A stretch of 64,000 nt of DNA, taken from positions 598,501 to 662,500 of the forward strand of contig CAHIKZ030000389.1 of assembly GCA_903632075.3 (NCBI GenBank), given 5' to 3'. A program made the position numbers and the translations under genes. Below the pieces are notes generated by a model. That model was not told the DNA's origin and searched no databases. It saw only the letters and a program-made list of their open reading frames with translations. The DNA is from Acanthosepion pharaonis. Taxonomy: Eukaryota > Mollusca > Cephalopoda > Sepiida > Sepiidae. Positions 27,514 through 40,256 of this stretch are shown piece after piece. How positions within the stretch are numbered: the first letter of the stretch is position 1; each line of letters opens with the position of its first letter.

Positions 27514-28454
27514 TTTCATACAGTTTATGTGTATGTATATGACATGACCTGTTCATCAAGTGTGCATATGCATATAAGTGCCGCACATGATGAAAGTTTA
27601 CTTTTGGAAAATTTTGAGTGGAACTTTTATATTTAGCTGTAGGTTGGCTTACAGTTGGGCCATTATTAATATTTCATTGCAGTCTTGTAAATGACCAAAA
27701 TCACGTGTTCAGGAGTAAAAATGTCTGCCCCAAAACCTAATCCTACCAGTAATATGACCATGCAAAGTATTAAGACACAAGAAAATATTGTGAGAAACAA
27801 AGAAAAGCATGTGGAGCTGCAATATAGAATGCTGGACAATTTCCTAAGAAAAAGACTTGCAAGTGGCAGACATACTGTTCTACTGACAGATGTTAAGAAT
27901 ACCATGGACAAATACATGTGAGCAATAAAGAAGTTTTAATGAAAATATGAATGACACGGTAACTTATACTTACTATTAAAAAGAGGCTAGTGAAATTTCT
28001 GGGATGCATAATGAGGAAAGAAAGCTTGGAGAATTTAACAGTCACCGGACAGTGAAGGAAAAAGAATTGGTAGTGGGCAGGAAAGAATGAGTAATGAAAT
28101 TAACAAGTCTGTGAGAAAGGATGGTAGAACAATGACAAAAAAAAAAAAGGATGTGTAATGGGTCAAAAATTGCTTAGAGCAATAAAAACCAGGAATCTGA
28201 GGAAAGCCATGATCACTCATGTCTAGAAAAGAGTTGGAATATAAAAGAGGTATATAATGAAGATGGGTTTAACTTGTGTAGATAATTCAACTCCCAAATC
28301 AAATATAAAGTTAACTTTTTAGTGGTAAGAATTAAGAAAAAAAAAAAAAAAAATTCTGAAAATGGTTTCAACAAAATCATTAGCATATAAATTAATTAAT
28401 AAGCACAAACATGGATTGCATTTAATAACTGTATAAATCTGGCTAAGTGGAGAT

Positions 28455-28491
<37 letters not shown>

Positions 28492-31400
28492 ATACAAAAG
28501 TTCCCAGCCTTATTCTTTTGCATACTAGAGACAGAATATGCAGTTGAAAACCAGTTTTGTAAGTTCTGAATTCATTTTTCATTTGTCCTGAGTTAAGAGC
28601 GGAGAATGGTGAAAAGAAAAAAATGGTGGTGAATGACTGGACAAAAGATCAGAAGAAGTAAAGATGATAATTGATGAAAGCCACTAGAATTTGGATGAAT
28701 GGTCTACAAAGTTCAAGAAAGGTGAATTTGGAAATGATCAAACACTCAACAGTGGTAAAATATTTGCAAAGTGCGGAGAAAATAGTTCCACATGAATTTT
28801 CAGAGTAAACAGTATTAGACAGCATCTCAATATCTGCATTTCATTTCTTGTCAGGGAAAAAAAAAAAACTTTTTTTGTGGAAGACTCAATAAAGATGAAA
28901 AGTGGGTTCATAATAATAACCAAAAGCACAACCTACAGGATTAACAACAAAAGCTTAAGCTTTTTTTGGGGAAAAAAAAAAAAGAATAAAAGGGTATTAC
29001 TTTGTATTTAGTGGGATGTGAAAATTGCTTTAGCCAAGTGAGACTAAAATGTTGAACCCTTCAAAGCATGAACATGACAACTAAAGGAAAAAAGAAAGAG
29101 GATGAGAGAGAGAGAGAGGATTGATGAGCCATAAAGTTATAGTGTTGTAAAACAATTCTCCATCACTTGTTACTTTGTCACCACACCATCCTAGAAGAAA
29201 AAAAAAAAAAAGACAACCAGATTTGTCAACATCCGATTATCATTTGTTTTATTCAATGCAGCAAAATTTATCTGGTCAAAAATTTTAAGATGTCTTCAAT
29301 GCTCAAAATAGCATTGACATTGTCATCATCATTACATTTTGCTAGTATTTCAAAAACTTCCAGAACATTGGGGATAAGTTCATACAAAGTCAAGAAAAAT
29401 ATTTCGATGATTAATTTGTAACTAAGAAGCCCTTAAAACTATTTGGTATTTGGTCAGATTTGGGGGAAGCAAAACAGGCCAAGAACTTTTCAACACTCCC
29501 TCACATGTGCAGCATATAAAATATTTACAGCTGCCAGTTATGCGTGCAAATCTACATACTAGACATGCTGTATGTGGAATTAACAACTTGAATCTGTCAG
29601 ATTAATTACTAGATAAAACAAGATGGAAAATAAAATTAATGACTCAGGTGTTTTTCTATTTTATTTTCTTTCTATCAATTCAGAACAAAATTACTTTTTC
29701 CTTCTTCACAGAAGAAAATATCACAAGTGCTGTCCTAATTAAGTAATATTTGTAGACAAAATGATGATTTTGATTATAAGAGATTAACAGGGGGTTCAAA
29801 TAGTACTGAAGGACATATTTTAAATTGCAGAATTGTTAGGAAGTCGGAGAGCTAACTGAAGAAGAAAATGAATCTGAAGTAAAAGTTAATGTTTGCCCTT
29901 GTTAAACTTCTCGAAATGTTTATCTCTGTTTTTTTTTTTATTTATTTATTTTTTTTTGGTCAAATACTGTGTAGGGTTAGGGATGATTAATCAGGATGGG
30001 TATCCACCCAACCTGCCACTCTGAGTGAAAAGAAGGAATTGACTATACTTTAAGAGAATCCATAAGTACAGTTTGTGTCACTCTTCTGATCGGGGTGGAA
30101 CCTTTGCCTCCACCTCACTACCTGGGTTTTCTCTTGTGAAAAAGACTAACTTGTTTTTGGGTTTTGATTGGCTGAAAATTGGGTGCGTTTAAATCTCATT
30201 GGTTAGAAAATGTTACAGATCCAAAAGCTACTGCTGCTGCTTTGGCTGCTTCAATAGATTTGTTTTGTGAGAAAGAAAAGGAAAGGAGTGAGTGGTTCAA
30301 TAAAAGAGAGTGAGAGGATGTTTTTTTAAGAAAGAGTGGGTAAAATGAAAAAAAGAGTGAAACTTTGTTAGAAAAGGACAGAAATGTGTGTAAAAAAAAA
30401 GAGAGAGAGAGAAGGAAAACAAAATTGTATGTTAGTAAATTAATGTGGGAACACAGAAAAGAGAAGAAAGTGTGTGCATGTTTATATGCAACAGAATAAG
30501 TGTGTGTATGTGTGTGTATATATATATATACACTAACCACAACTATGTAATGCCAAAGTTCATTCTTATACAGAATAAGGTCAGCAGTCAATCTGATTCA
30601 TCCATCTTGATTGTTGTAAATAATAGTTAACAAAATAAACAAACTTTTTCACCGCTCTTAACATTGAAACTTGTCCCACCTTAATGCTAAGAACTTACAG
30701 AATACAAATTTATCAAGAAGAGAAAACTTAGGAAAATTTCTATTAAAATATCTGCAAATCATTTTGGCAGGTGAAAATGAATGAGAAAAAAAAAAAAAAA
30801 CTGATAAAATTATTTATGATTGCAGAAATTCATGGGGGGGGGTAAGATGAAAAACTTGAACAGAAAAGGATTCTTTTAATATTTTTGAATATATATGAAA
30901 ATATAAGATAAAAATTTGTCAGTACAAATTGACATTTATAGACAAATTATAGCTTATATTACTTGAATTAAAAATAGGTTTACTGAACTGGTTAATGTGA
31001 ATGTTAGATAATAGATTTATTTTATTAGAGTGTGTGTGAAAAAAAGTGAATAGGTGCATGCCTTATGAAAACTGGCCAAAGTCTCAATAGAACAAAAAAA
31101 ATGATTGGTGCCAAAATTGATTTGGTTCAGCTATATTGTGTAAGCTATGATCTTCAGCCAAGGTCTTACAATAAGTGTCTAGAAATGATTTTTGTCTAGA
31201 CAGTAAAATTTCTTTCAAGGAATCAGGTCTGGTGTTAGCTTCTCACTAGGAGTTAAAGCCTTTTTACTTATAGATGAAAATAATCCAGCCAGAAATAAAA
31301 GAATTTAAAATAGGAGTCAAGAGACATATATTAGTGTAAGAATACTTTAGCATTGTGTGTGTGTGTGTGTGTGTGTGTGTACACTCACTCACACTATCAC

Positions 31401-31697
31401 TCAAAATGTTATTTTGTGGATACCCCATGTTTGAGTAGATGTCCTGTTTTGTTTATCTGTCTTTTTTTTTTTTTTTCTAAACAGTGTGAATTGCATCTCG
31501 TCTTTGCAATTGAGAGACTTTGTAAACAAATTGTGGTCTCTGGTAGGGTTCAAACCCTGCTGGAAATCACCTTTTCTTTATTAAAGCTGTAATTCACACT
31601 GTTTAGAAAAAAAAATAGTAATATGTCTACCCAGACATGGATATCTGTAAAATAATGTTTGAAGTAGTAGAAAATAATGTCTGATAAATATCCTTTG

Positions 31698-31754
<57 letters not shown>

Positions 31755-34700
31755 CATTATAAATAAGCCAAAGTTCATGTTCATGCAAAAATGATCATAT
31801 GCAATGGAAATAACAATTGTGTATAGTAACTAGAGAAAAAAATTTGGAAGAGAGTATGGAAAACTCAAAGATACAAAGTCTGTGCCTGTCTCTTTATTGA
31901 CCAGTGTGCAAAATAATATCAATGAGTATTGAGTAATGATGTAGCAGACAGATATATACAAAAAAAGTGATTGTATATGTGCTCTTGCATGTTGGAGATA
32001 TATGTGTGTGTGTTACAAGTTACTTAAAAAAAAAAAAAAAAAAAAAAAAAAACACCATTACCATTCAAAATAATGAAATGAAAGACAAATAGCTTGGATT
32101 ATTTAAACTTAATTACATCAACAGTTATCGAGAAAGTAAGTAACAATTTGAGACTTGAAGCACTCCTGTGGTGCAATGAGTTAAATGAGAGGAAATAGGG
32201 AAAAAGAAAGTGTATGTGAAGGTGGGGATTGGCAATATGTGAGTATGTACATATATATGAAACCATGATATTAATTTCCTTGAATTTGATTGGATTACAA
32301 AATAACATGACCTCTGATGTTTTGAGTGTAATTTAAGCAGTAATGTGTTTAGATGCTTACTGGAAAAGAATGGGGAGGGTGAGTGCATGGAACTGTCATA
32401 ACATCTACCCTTTATAGTTAGTACATTTGCTTTGTGCAAAAGCAAAGCCTTTCACTTTTCTCTCTCTCTTATGAAAAGAAAAAATCAAACACTAAACATT
32501 GATAAATGATACTTATTTTTTTATTTGCTCAAAATATAAGTGATATGAGATATATTAAAATTGTCTACAAAAGAATATTGCTATTTCTTAGCCCTAAAAA
32601 GTACTGAACCGATAATCTATTTGGTCATTACAGTAAAATAAATATGTAAACAAAGTCAATCACTTGTGTGACTTGAAAATAGAAAAATAACGTTTAAGTT
32701 TCCAAAGTTATTTCCCTTGCATTGTTAATGAAAGCGAAAAATAGAAGATTTAGAGTTACGTGCCCTTAGACTCATATTTGACAGCCAAGAAATTTCACAA
32801 AAAAAGAAAAAAAAAATGTTCAGCATTTACAGATTCAAGAAACCAACAACGGAAAAACGAAGAAGAGCATTTTTGTTTTCAAAGATTTTCTTTGTACAAA
32901 TCAAGCGGAAATGGTATAAACAATTACTTTAAAAAATATTACATTTGCATTCGTCTGTAAAGACAGAAAGTGCAAAAAAGTTCCTGGCAATTTCTTTTGA
33001 AAATGAAATTGAATACAGTCTTGAAACCGTTTATATTTTCCTAATGTCAAATTGGATCTATTAAGCAACTATTGAAATGTTAAGTCAGAAAGAAGAACAT
33101 ATTCTTGCCGTTGGAGAATGATTTGAAGCAATTGTTTTTTTTTACTAAAAGTACAAAAACAAAATCCTTAATACGGTTAAGTGTGTTGAGACTGGGTTGG
33201 CTAAACAACATGAATTCTACCTGGTGATGAAAATTTTAGTCTGGTGATAACTAATGAAAAAGCCCAGAAATATTAGGCCCTATATTGTTTTTTTTTAAAG
33301 GCTTTGTTTATCTAAGAAAAGAATAAAGAATTATATTCCACTTGGATAAGTGAATTCAAGGAACCCTGTTCTCACTTACAACTGGGATTTTCACCTGCCA
33401 CTTATTTTGGGGGCTGAGGACTAGGATATATAAATGCTTGGTAGCTGAACAATGTTAGAGAGCTCAATTTGGTGAGGAAAGGTGAAATGATTTTGAATAA
33501 CAGTAAAAGACAGGTGTTAATGATTCAAGTAAAAATGGTATCCAATCCATATCAACATTCTCACCACACACACATATGTCACAGGCAACAAAGAAAAGGG
33601 GGGGGCAGAAATTATAACAATATTACAAATCCAAGATATTCATGATTGCTTGCTAAAAAACCTTTTTGTCCTGAAAAACTATTTCTTGCTTATTATGACC
33701 AAATATATTGTAATGGGCTTCACTAACCTCTAAATAGAACGTCATTTGCACTTTCTCTAATCTAACACTTCTAAGCCTTACTTGTTTAAATATTCAAAGT
33801 TGATAATTAAAATTTTTTTGGAAGGAGTGAATAACATGAAACCTCACATGAAGGTTGCTCTTTGCTGTACACTGAAATTGTCTCTTTGATATGCAAAAAA
33901 ATGATATATCTACACAATTTGATACATGATCTGAGATTTCAAATCTTAGAGATAAGTGGCTCAACCTGTAGCTTTGTTAACAGATTTGATAAAATACAAG
34001 GAAATTTGAAACAAAATCAGCAGATGCAATCCAAGAACATTTGATCTTCAGAAACTGGAGAGGATAGCTTTAAAAATACAAAACAATTAATGTAAATGAG
34101 CAAAGGTGGTTTTCTGAAAATTTATGCTTCACCTTTCAAATGTCTCAAATGTTTTCAGCCTTTGGATAAAATCAAAAAAGGCATTCCCAAAATGTGTTAA
34201 TCTTCTCTGAAAGAATAAAATCAGGGGAATTTCCTAGCCATCCACCAAAATCTTTTTTCAATCTGTGTGGAGCACTGATGCATTTTTTCAATAAGTCAGT
34301 GATCAAGCTTGACAAAAAAAAAAAAAAAAGGTACAAAGATTTTCTTTTGTGCACAACTCATGTGAAGAACACGTGGAAAATAGAAAACAACCACATGCAT
34401 GATTGCCAATAGTGTTAGGTTCCACCAAGAATAGCATGCAAACTCTTTTCATAGCAAACACATCCAGCTGTAATAAAAGTTTGTTTTATTATGAGGCCTC
34501 TTTTTTTCTCTTTATCAATGTTTTAGTTACAAAGCCATTCAACCTTCCTTTGTCAAAGACAAACACTTTATTTGATGTTCTTGTCGTACTGTATCTGAGT
34601 AAAGGACTGTCTTATTACATCTGATGAAAGTCAAAGAATGTATTAGAAGACATTGAGATAAAAACAAAAAAAAAATAAGATTATTAGTCCAAATCTTTGA

Positions 34701-35896
34701 ATAAATCAAACAATATTTTTACTAGTTATAAATAACTCTACCTTAATTCCTGACCACTGACAATACATTTTTTCTTTATTTTTCAATGCACAACATACAG
34801 ATTAAGTGCTGAAAATTAGTAGAAACAAATTTTAGGTGAAAAATATTAAAATTCTATGTTTAATCATCAAATATTAATTTACTACCAGAAATATTTAGTT
34901 TTTAATGAACAAATAGAAGTAGAGTCATAAAAAAATCAGTGATAAGAAAAGTCAACTCCTGACTTCCATTGACTGGTTTGAAATGCACTCAGCACTAAAA
35001 TACAAATGTTTTATCTTTCACTACTTCCAGAATTTACCAAAGGGGTTTTCTGGCAACAGACAGTTTGACTGTTCTCTTAACCCAGATAAAATTATCAACA
35101 CATTGCGTATATATGTATACTTATTAAAAGACTATAAAATTCTTGACACCAGTTTGATCCATATTGTTGTTGCTTCAGAATCATGTGCATACAACCAAAA
35201 TACTTAGCACCAATTTTTACATCTTATCCAAACACAAGACTAAGGAATACTTGACTATCTAAAGACTATTGCCCACATTTCATAAAGTATATGTCAAATG
35301 TGATAAATTCTAACAAGCAATGGTAAGACATCAAACAATTTAATGTTTAAGTCCCTCTCATGATTGCAAGCTTTTAAAGATATGAGATGTAGTATGTTAG
35401 ATTTAGTATTACAGAACTTCTATTTGCCAAAGAAATTGGATAACATTTCTAGTATTCTTGACCCAAGTGACCAAAAATCTGACCTGTAGATATATAATCA
35501 GTTGGATAAATGAAATGTTTAATATTCATTTAAAACAAATTCATTACTGGTTATAGAAACAACTCATATTAAAATAATTTATAATAAAAACTGCCATTCT
35601 CTGTGAAATTGTGCCACTGCTGTGATGCTTGGGAATGAAGGAAATTTTATTTCTTTATTTGGGGAAACAATCTTTCTTTTTTCTCCCCCACTTCTATTTT
35701 AACAACTTTGAAATTAGGTAAAAGTTTTTTTTTATTTTTAAATACTGATAAGTACAAACAAAAACCTTCTAAAATTATCAGAATTATTAGAAAAAATCTT
35801 GTTATATTGGACAATAATGAAGATTGAAGATACTAGTTCAAATAATTTATGAAATAAAAATGCCTTTTTATGATAATTGATTTTCAAAAAGATTTA

Positions 35897-35938
<42 letters not shown>

Positions 35939-36182
35939 TAAATAATTGTGTAGATGTAAATTCTTGTTCTATACATGAAAGTCAGAACTACAGTTTAAAA
36001 TTTGATCTCATCAGGTTTGATGCAGCCCAGTGAGGTGAAGATTTATTCAACACTTATTAAAAAAAATAAAATAAAATAAAATGGTTTATCAAATTGTTTT
36101 TTAGAGATTTTTCTGGAAATGTTTTAACGGTGGTTGTTGTGATATGTACCCACTCCAAATATAAGGTTGATCCTTCTCAAAT

Positions 36183-36225
<43 letters not shown>

Positions 36226-39200
36226 TATGAGTAAAAATTCTGTTGAGATTATTTAAAAGTGAAACAATCAAAAAAGAAGACAAGTTAATTGTGTTGTGCA
36301 TTTTGTTGGCATCTTTATATAATTATAATGGAAATACTTGTAAATACGTTGCATCAAGCAGAATAAGAAAGAACAGGAAAGAAGAGTTTGTAGCTGTGGA
36401 TAATAAAAACTTAATAATAAAGGAAGCCAATATAATAAGAATAATTATAACGCTAACAGAAATGGCAAGAGAAGCACTAACAGCAATTACACATAGGAAC
36501 AATTTAGCTTGAATAATAACATGACATGTAGAAGAAAAAAGATAGAAGTCATAACAATTCTTGTTACAATAATGACAGTTGTAAGTCAATAATTAGACAA
36601 ATAATGAGAGGAAAACAAAAAGTGGGCTAAAAATAAAATTTATATCAGATTTAATAATAAAGAAGAAAAATAAATTGAAACTTAGATCAATTATTGTGGC
36701 AGCTATAATAAGAAAATTAGTTAGAGAACATGTCTCACTGGTTTTTGCTGCAAGAGACAAAGGAATAAATCTAAAGAGAAAAGTTGAATAAATAACTTGA
36801 ACTTGTTAGACAGGTAAGAAAAATGAAATGTAAAGGTGACTGTCATACCAGTTGTTGTTATAGCACTGGGAGCAATACAAAAGTGCCTAGAAATCAAAGA
36901 CAGAATTGAGACTATCCAGACAACAACACTTCTAAAATCAATGAGAATACTGAGGAAAATCCTGGAGTACAGAAAAGACTTGTTGCAAAAACCATCAGTT
37001 ATTGACCAGTGTGAAAACCAGGAAAGAAGAATAATGCTAAAAATGCTCACAATAGTATAATGGTTAAAAATTATTGCTTGTGTAAGTTAGTTCAATCCTC
37101 ACTAAATATCCAAATATTGTGATCTTGTGCCTGCCTAGTAATTCTTATAAAAGACAATGGAATCAAAGTCAGAAGAATCATTTGAAATTTAAAAAAAAAA
37201 ATGTATGGGTTTTTGCTATGAAGGAACAAAATGTATGACACCACTAATAATATTAAGTTCAAAAACATTATTATTAATTAATCCTAAATATTTGTGGTTG
37301 TGACATTAAATGAAATAGAAATATTTGTTGTAGTTTTAATAATGTCAATCAAAAGTTGAAAAATGCAGAAAATTTGCATATGTCCTCAAAGAGAACGAGA
37401 TAAGCCTGTTAATCACATAAGTGAATGTAGCAAACTGAATATAAAAGCAGGCATGTAAATACTCTGGGATTTTAAAATCCAGACTGAACAGACTATCCAG
37501 AGGACTGGATCAGATTGCTATGTACACGGAAAAGAGATTCTGTTGCAGAGGAAAGCAACTCAAAGACTGCAAAATATCACAAGTCTCCTGGATAATTGAA
37601 GCTGTGGAACATGATGGTTAGGCTGATGCCCATAATAAGAATAAAAGAGAATTATTCCAAAGACAGTCTTGACAAAATCAAAGAAGAATCTGCAATGTTA
37701 TCAGTCTTGACCTGGCATCTATGTTTCCCACTGCTGTGATGCAGCTTCCGTTCACCTTTTCTATAAATACTTTCAATGGGCTTTCCTCTTTGCTACCCTA
37801 TACTTCACAAATTTAAGCACAGTATTAGCAGCTAAGTGTCTTCATTTTACAGTTGAAATTGCTAAATGTAACCATAAATTCTATTATAATAATTTCTTCA
37901 CTTGCACTTCTCACTTGTGAAACTATCTTCCAGCTTCTTGCTTTCCTGTCAACTACGATCTTCAAAAATTTAAATGTAACATCTGATATTTTGGAACCCA
38001 TTATTTTATTGTCTTTTTCCTCACCTAACATTTTCTCAGTTTCATTCTCTGTAACCCATTGTGAATTAGGGGCTTTGTCACCTTGCTTGGGTTAAAAGGA
38101 TTAAAAACAAAAATCTAAGATTGAAGGGGAATGCTTGAAACTATCATGGCAATGTTGGGAATGACAAGAGTGCTGGCAAAGATGTTTGCAAATTGTCATT
38201 CTGACCTCCAGCTGCAATCACCTGGTGAGAACAGGTAAAACAGCAACAGCATGCATATCTCTGATAGTCAAGATGACAGACGCAGCAGAATGAAAAAAGA
38301 AAAAAATATATCTACATTTTTATTAATAAAAGAACACCACAAACAGTAAGACAATAGCCAAGTTCTGAAAGGTTTTTGGCTTAACGTCACTTCTCAAAAT
38401 CTGACCAAATATCAGAATTTGTTGTTTGGAATGACTTTTTGGTCAGGCTGAGAACTTTTCTGAACATCCTCATAAAGGATAAGAGAGGTAATCACAATAA
38501 AAAATTGATATTTAATTTTTTTTTCCCTATCAATAACAAAAAACATGTTAACACTCAAGATATTAATATGAATATTGCTAGCAGCTCTAGTGATGATGAT
38601 GATGATGATAATGATGATGAAACTGATACAAGTAATAACAGAATGCAGTGGCTGCTGTTGTTGTTGTTGTTACTGTGTCAGTTAAGTGAATTCCAATAAT
38701 CCAATTAATTGCCTGAAATTACTCTGAAGGCAGGGAAATGAAAATATTACTGACCCCCCACCCCCACTGCTTATATTTATGCAGTTGTGCCAATGAATAG
38801 ACCCAACAACAGAAGTCTCAATAAAAGAGTCTTTGTACAGGATATTAATTCTGTTCAGTCATTTGAACAGTTTCATATACAACATGGCCTTGAGATAGAA
38901 GCACAGACAGAATTTGGAGAAAAAGTCATATGTACACACACACACACACACACACACACGTATAAAATCCATTATGTATAAATATATGTGCAAAACTTTT
39001 CACAGAATACATATATAACACTTTGAACCAAAGTAGAAGTGTCAATCCATAAATAATTCTATTATTTTTGGTGGTTACTAAAAACGTGTATGCATTTATA
39101 TGTAACACTAGCATAATACTAATAAAAAATAAAATAAAAGACAAGATTATGTAAAAAAAAGATTATCTGTGCAAAGTGTCAAAACATGCACCCATGCACA

Positions 39201-40220
39201 CACTGCATCTTACCTTATTTGCCACTTCATGATTTATTGATATATAAAATAAACACTTAGTAGAATTGAACATTTCTAGGGTCAAAATGGATTGTAAAGC
39301 TGATTTAATCAATAATGAACGTTTAATAACTTCAGAGCTTTCAAAAGGTAAAACATTTGAATTGAAAATTGCAGAAATGATTAAGTTTGATTGAACGGTG
39401 AAGAAATTCTTGAAAATCATGGATGTCTTTGATGCAGGTTGAATATGAGACAAGTTGGGAACTTTATGTCTCACATCTGTGCCCCTCATATCAAGAGAGA
39501 ATTTTCTCAATGTTCCATCACATTCAGCACGAAAAACTAACAAATCTTTGAATAAAATGAAATAAAAGTCAACAGGTTTGGGACCATAACTCAATTATAA
39601 ACTTGTGGAGCAATTTGAAGAGGAAAGTTTCTAATGGTGGACATCAATTTACCAGCAAAGATTTGGACATTTGGAATACTATTTCGAATGCTATGCAGTA
39701 TCTTTCAGTTCTTAAAATTATTGAATAACTTTTAAAACTCAATTTTGAACATGGCACTTATATTCCACATTTATGTTGGGTCTTTAATTTTATGACATTG
39801 ATTTTAATTTTTGGCTCAAAACATTTGTTTCTGTAAACTTTGGGCATATTTAGTACTGGCTAATTATGTCAAACATGTAAAATTAATTAAACTGTTGCCA
39901 TATAAGAGTGACATATAGGATACAGTAATTTATAGATATTATTGGAAATATCCTAGGCATTAATAATGTAGATATTTCTGTGAATCATTATATTAATTCT
40001 TTCAAACAATAAAAATGGGTTATATGGTCAGATACAACGTGTGTGTGTGTGTGTGTGTATATCTATCTATCTATATATATAAAATCTCAATTCCATCTGA
40101 CAACTCAAATATAAGGATCATATTATTCAAGGAATTGATAGTAAGTTAATGTCTCATTAAGTCTTGTTAGCAAAGTGATTTTGCCATTAATCACATTAAC
40201 ATTGCCAATTAATTCTTTAT

Positions 40221-40256
<36 letters not shown>

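Noticed and set aside
39163..39594. 143-codon minus-strand open frame
   Set aside because: No recognisable motif or family, ordinary intron composition and no flanking splice sites. A chance open frame or decayed repeat is more likely.
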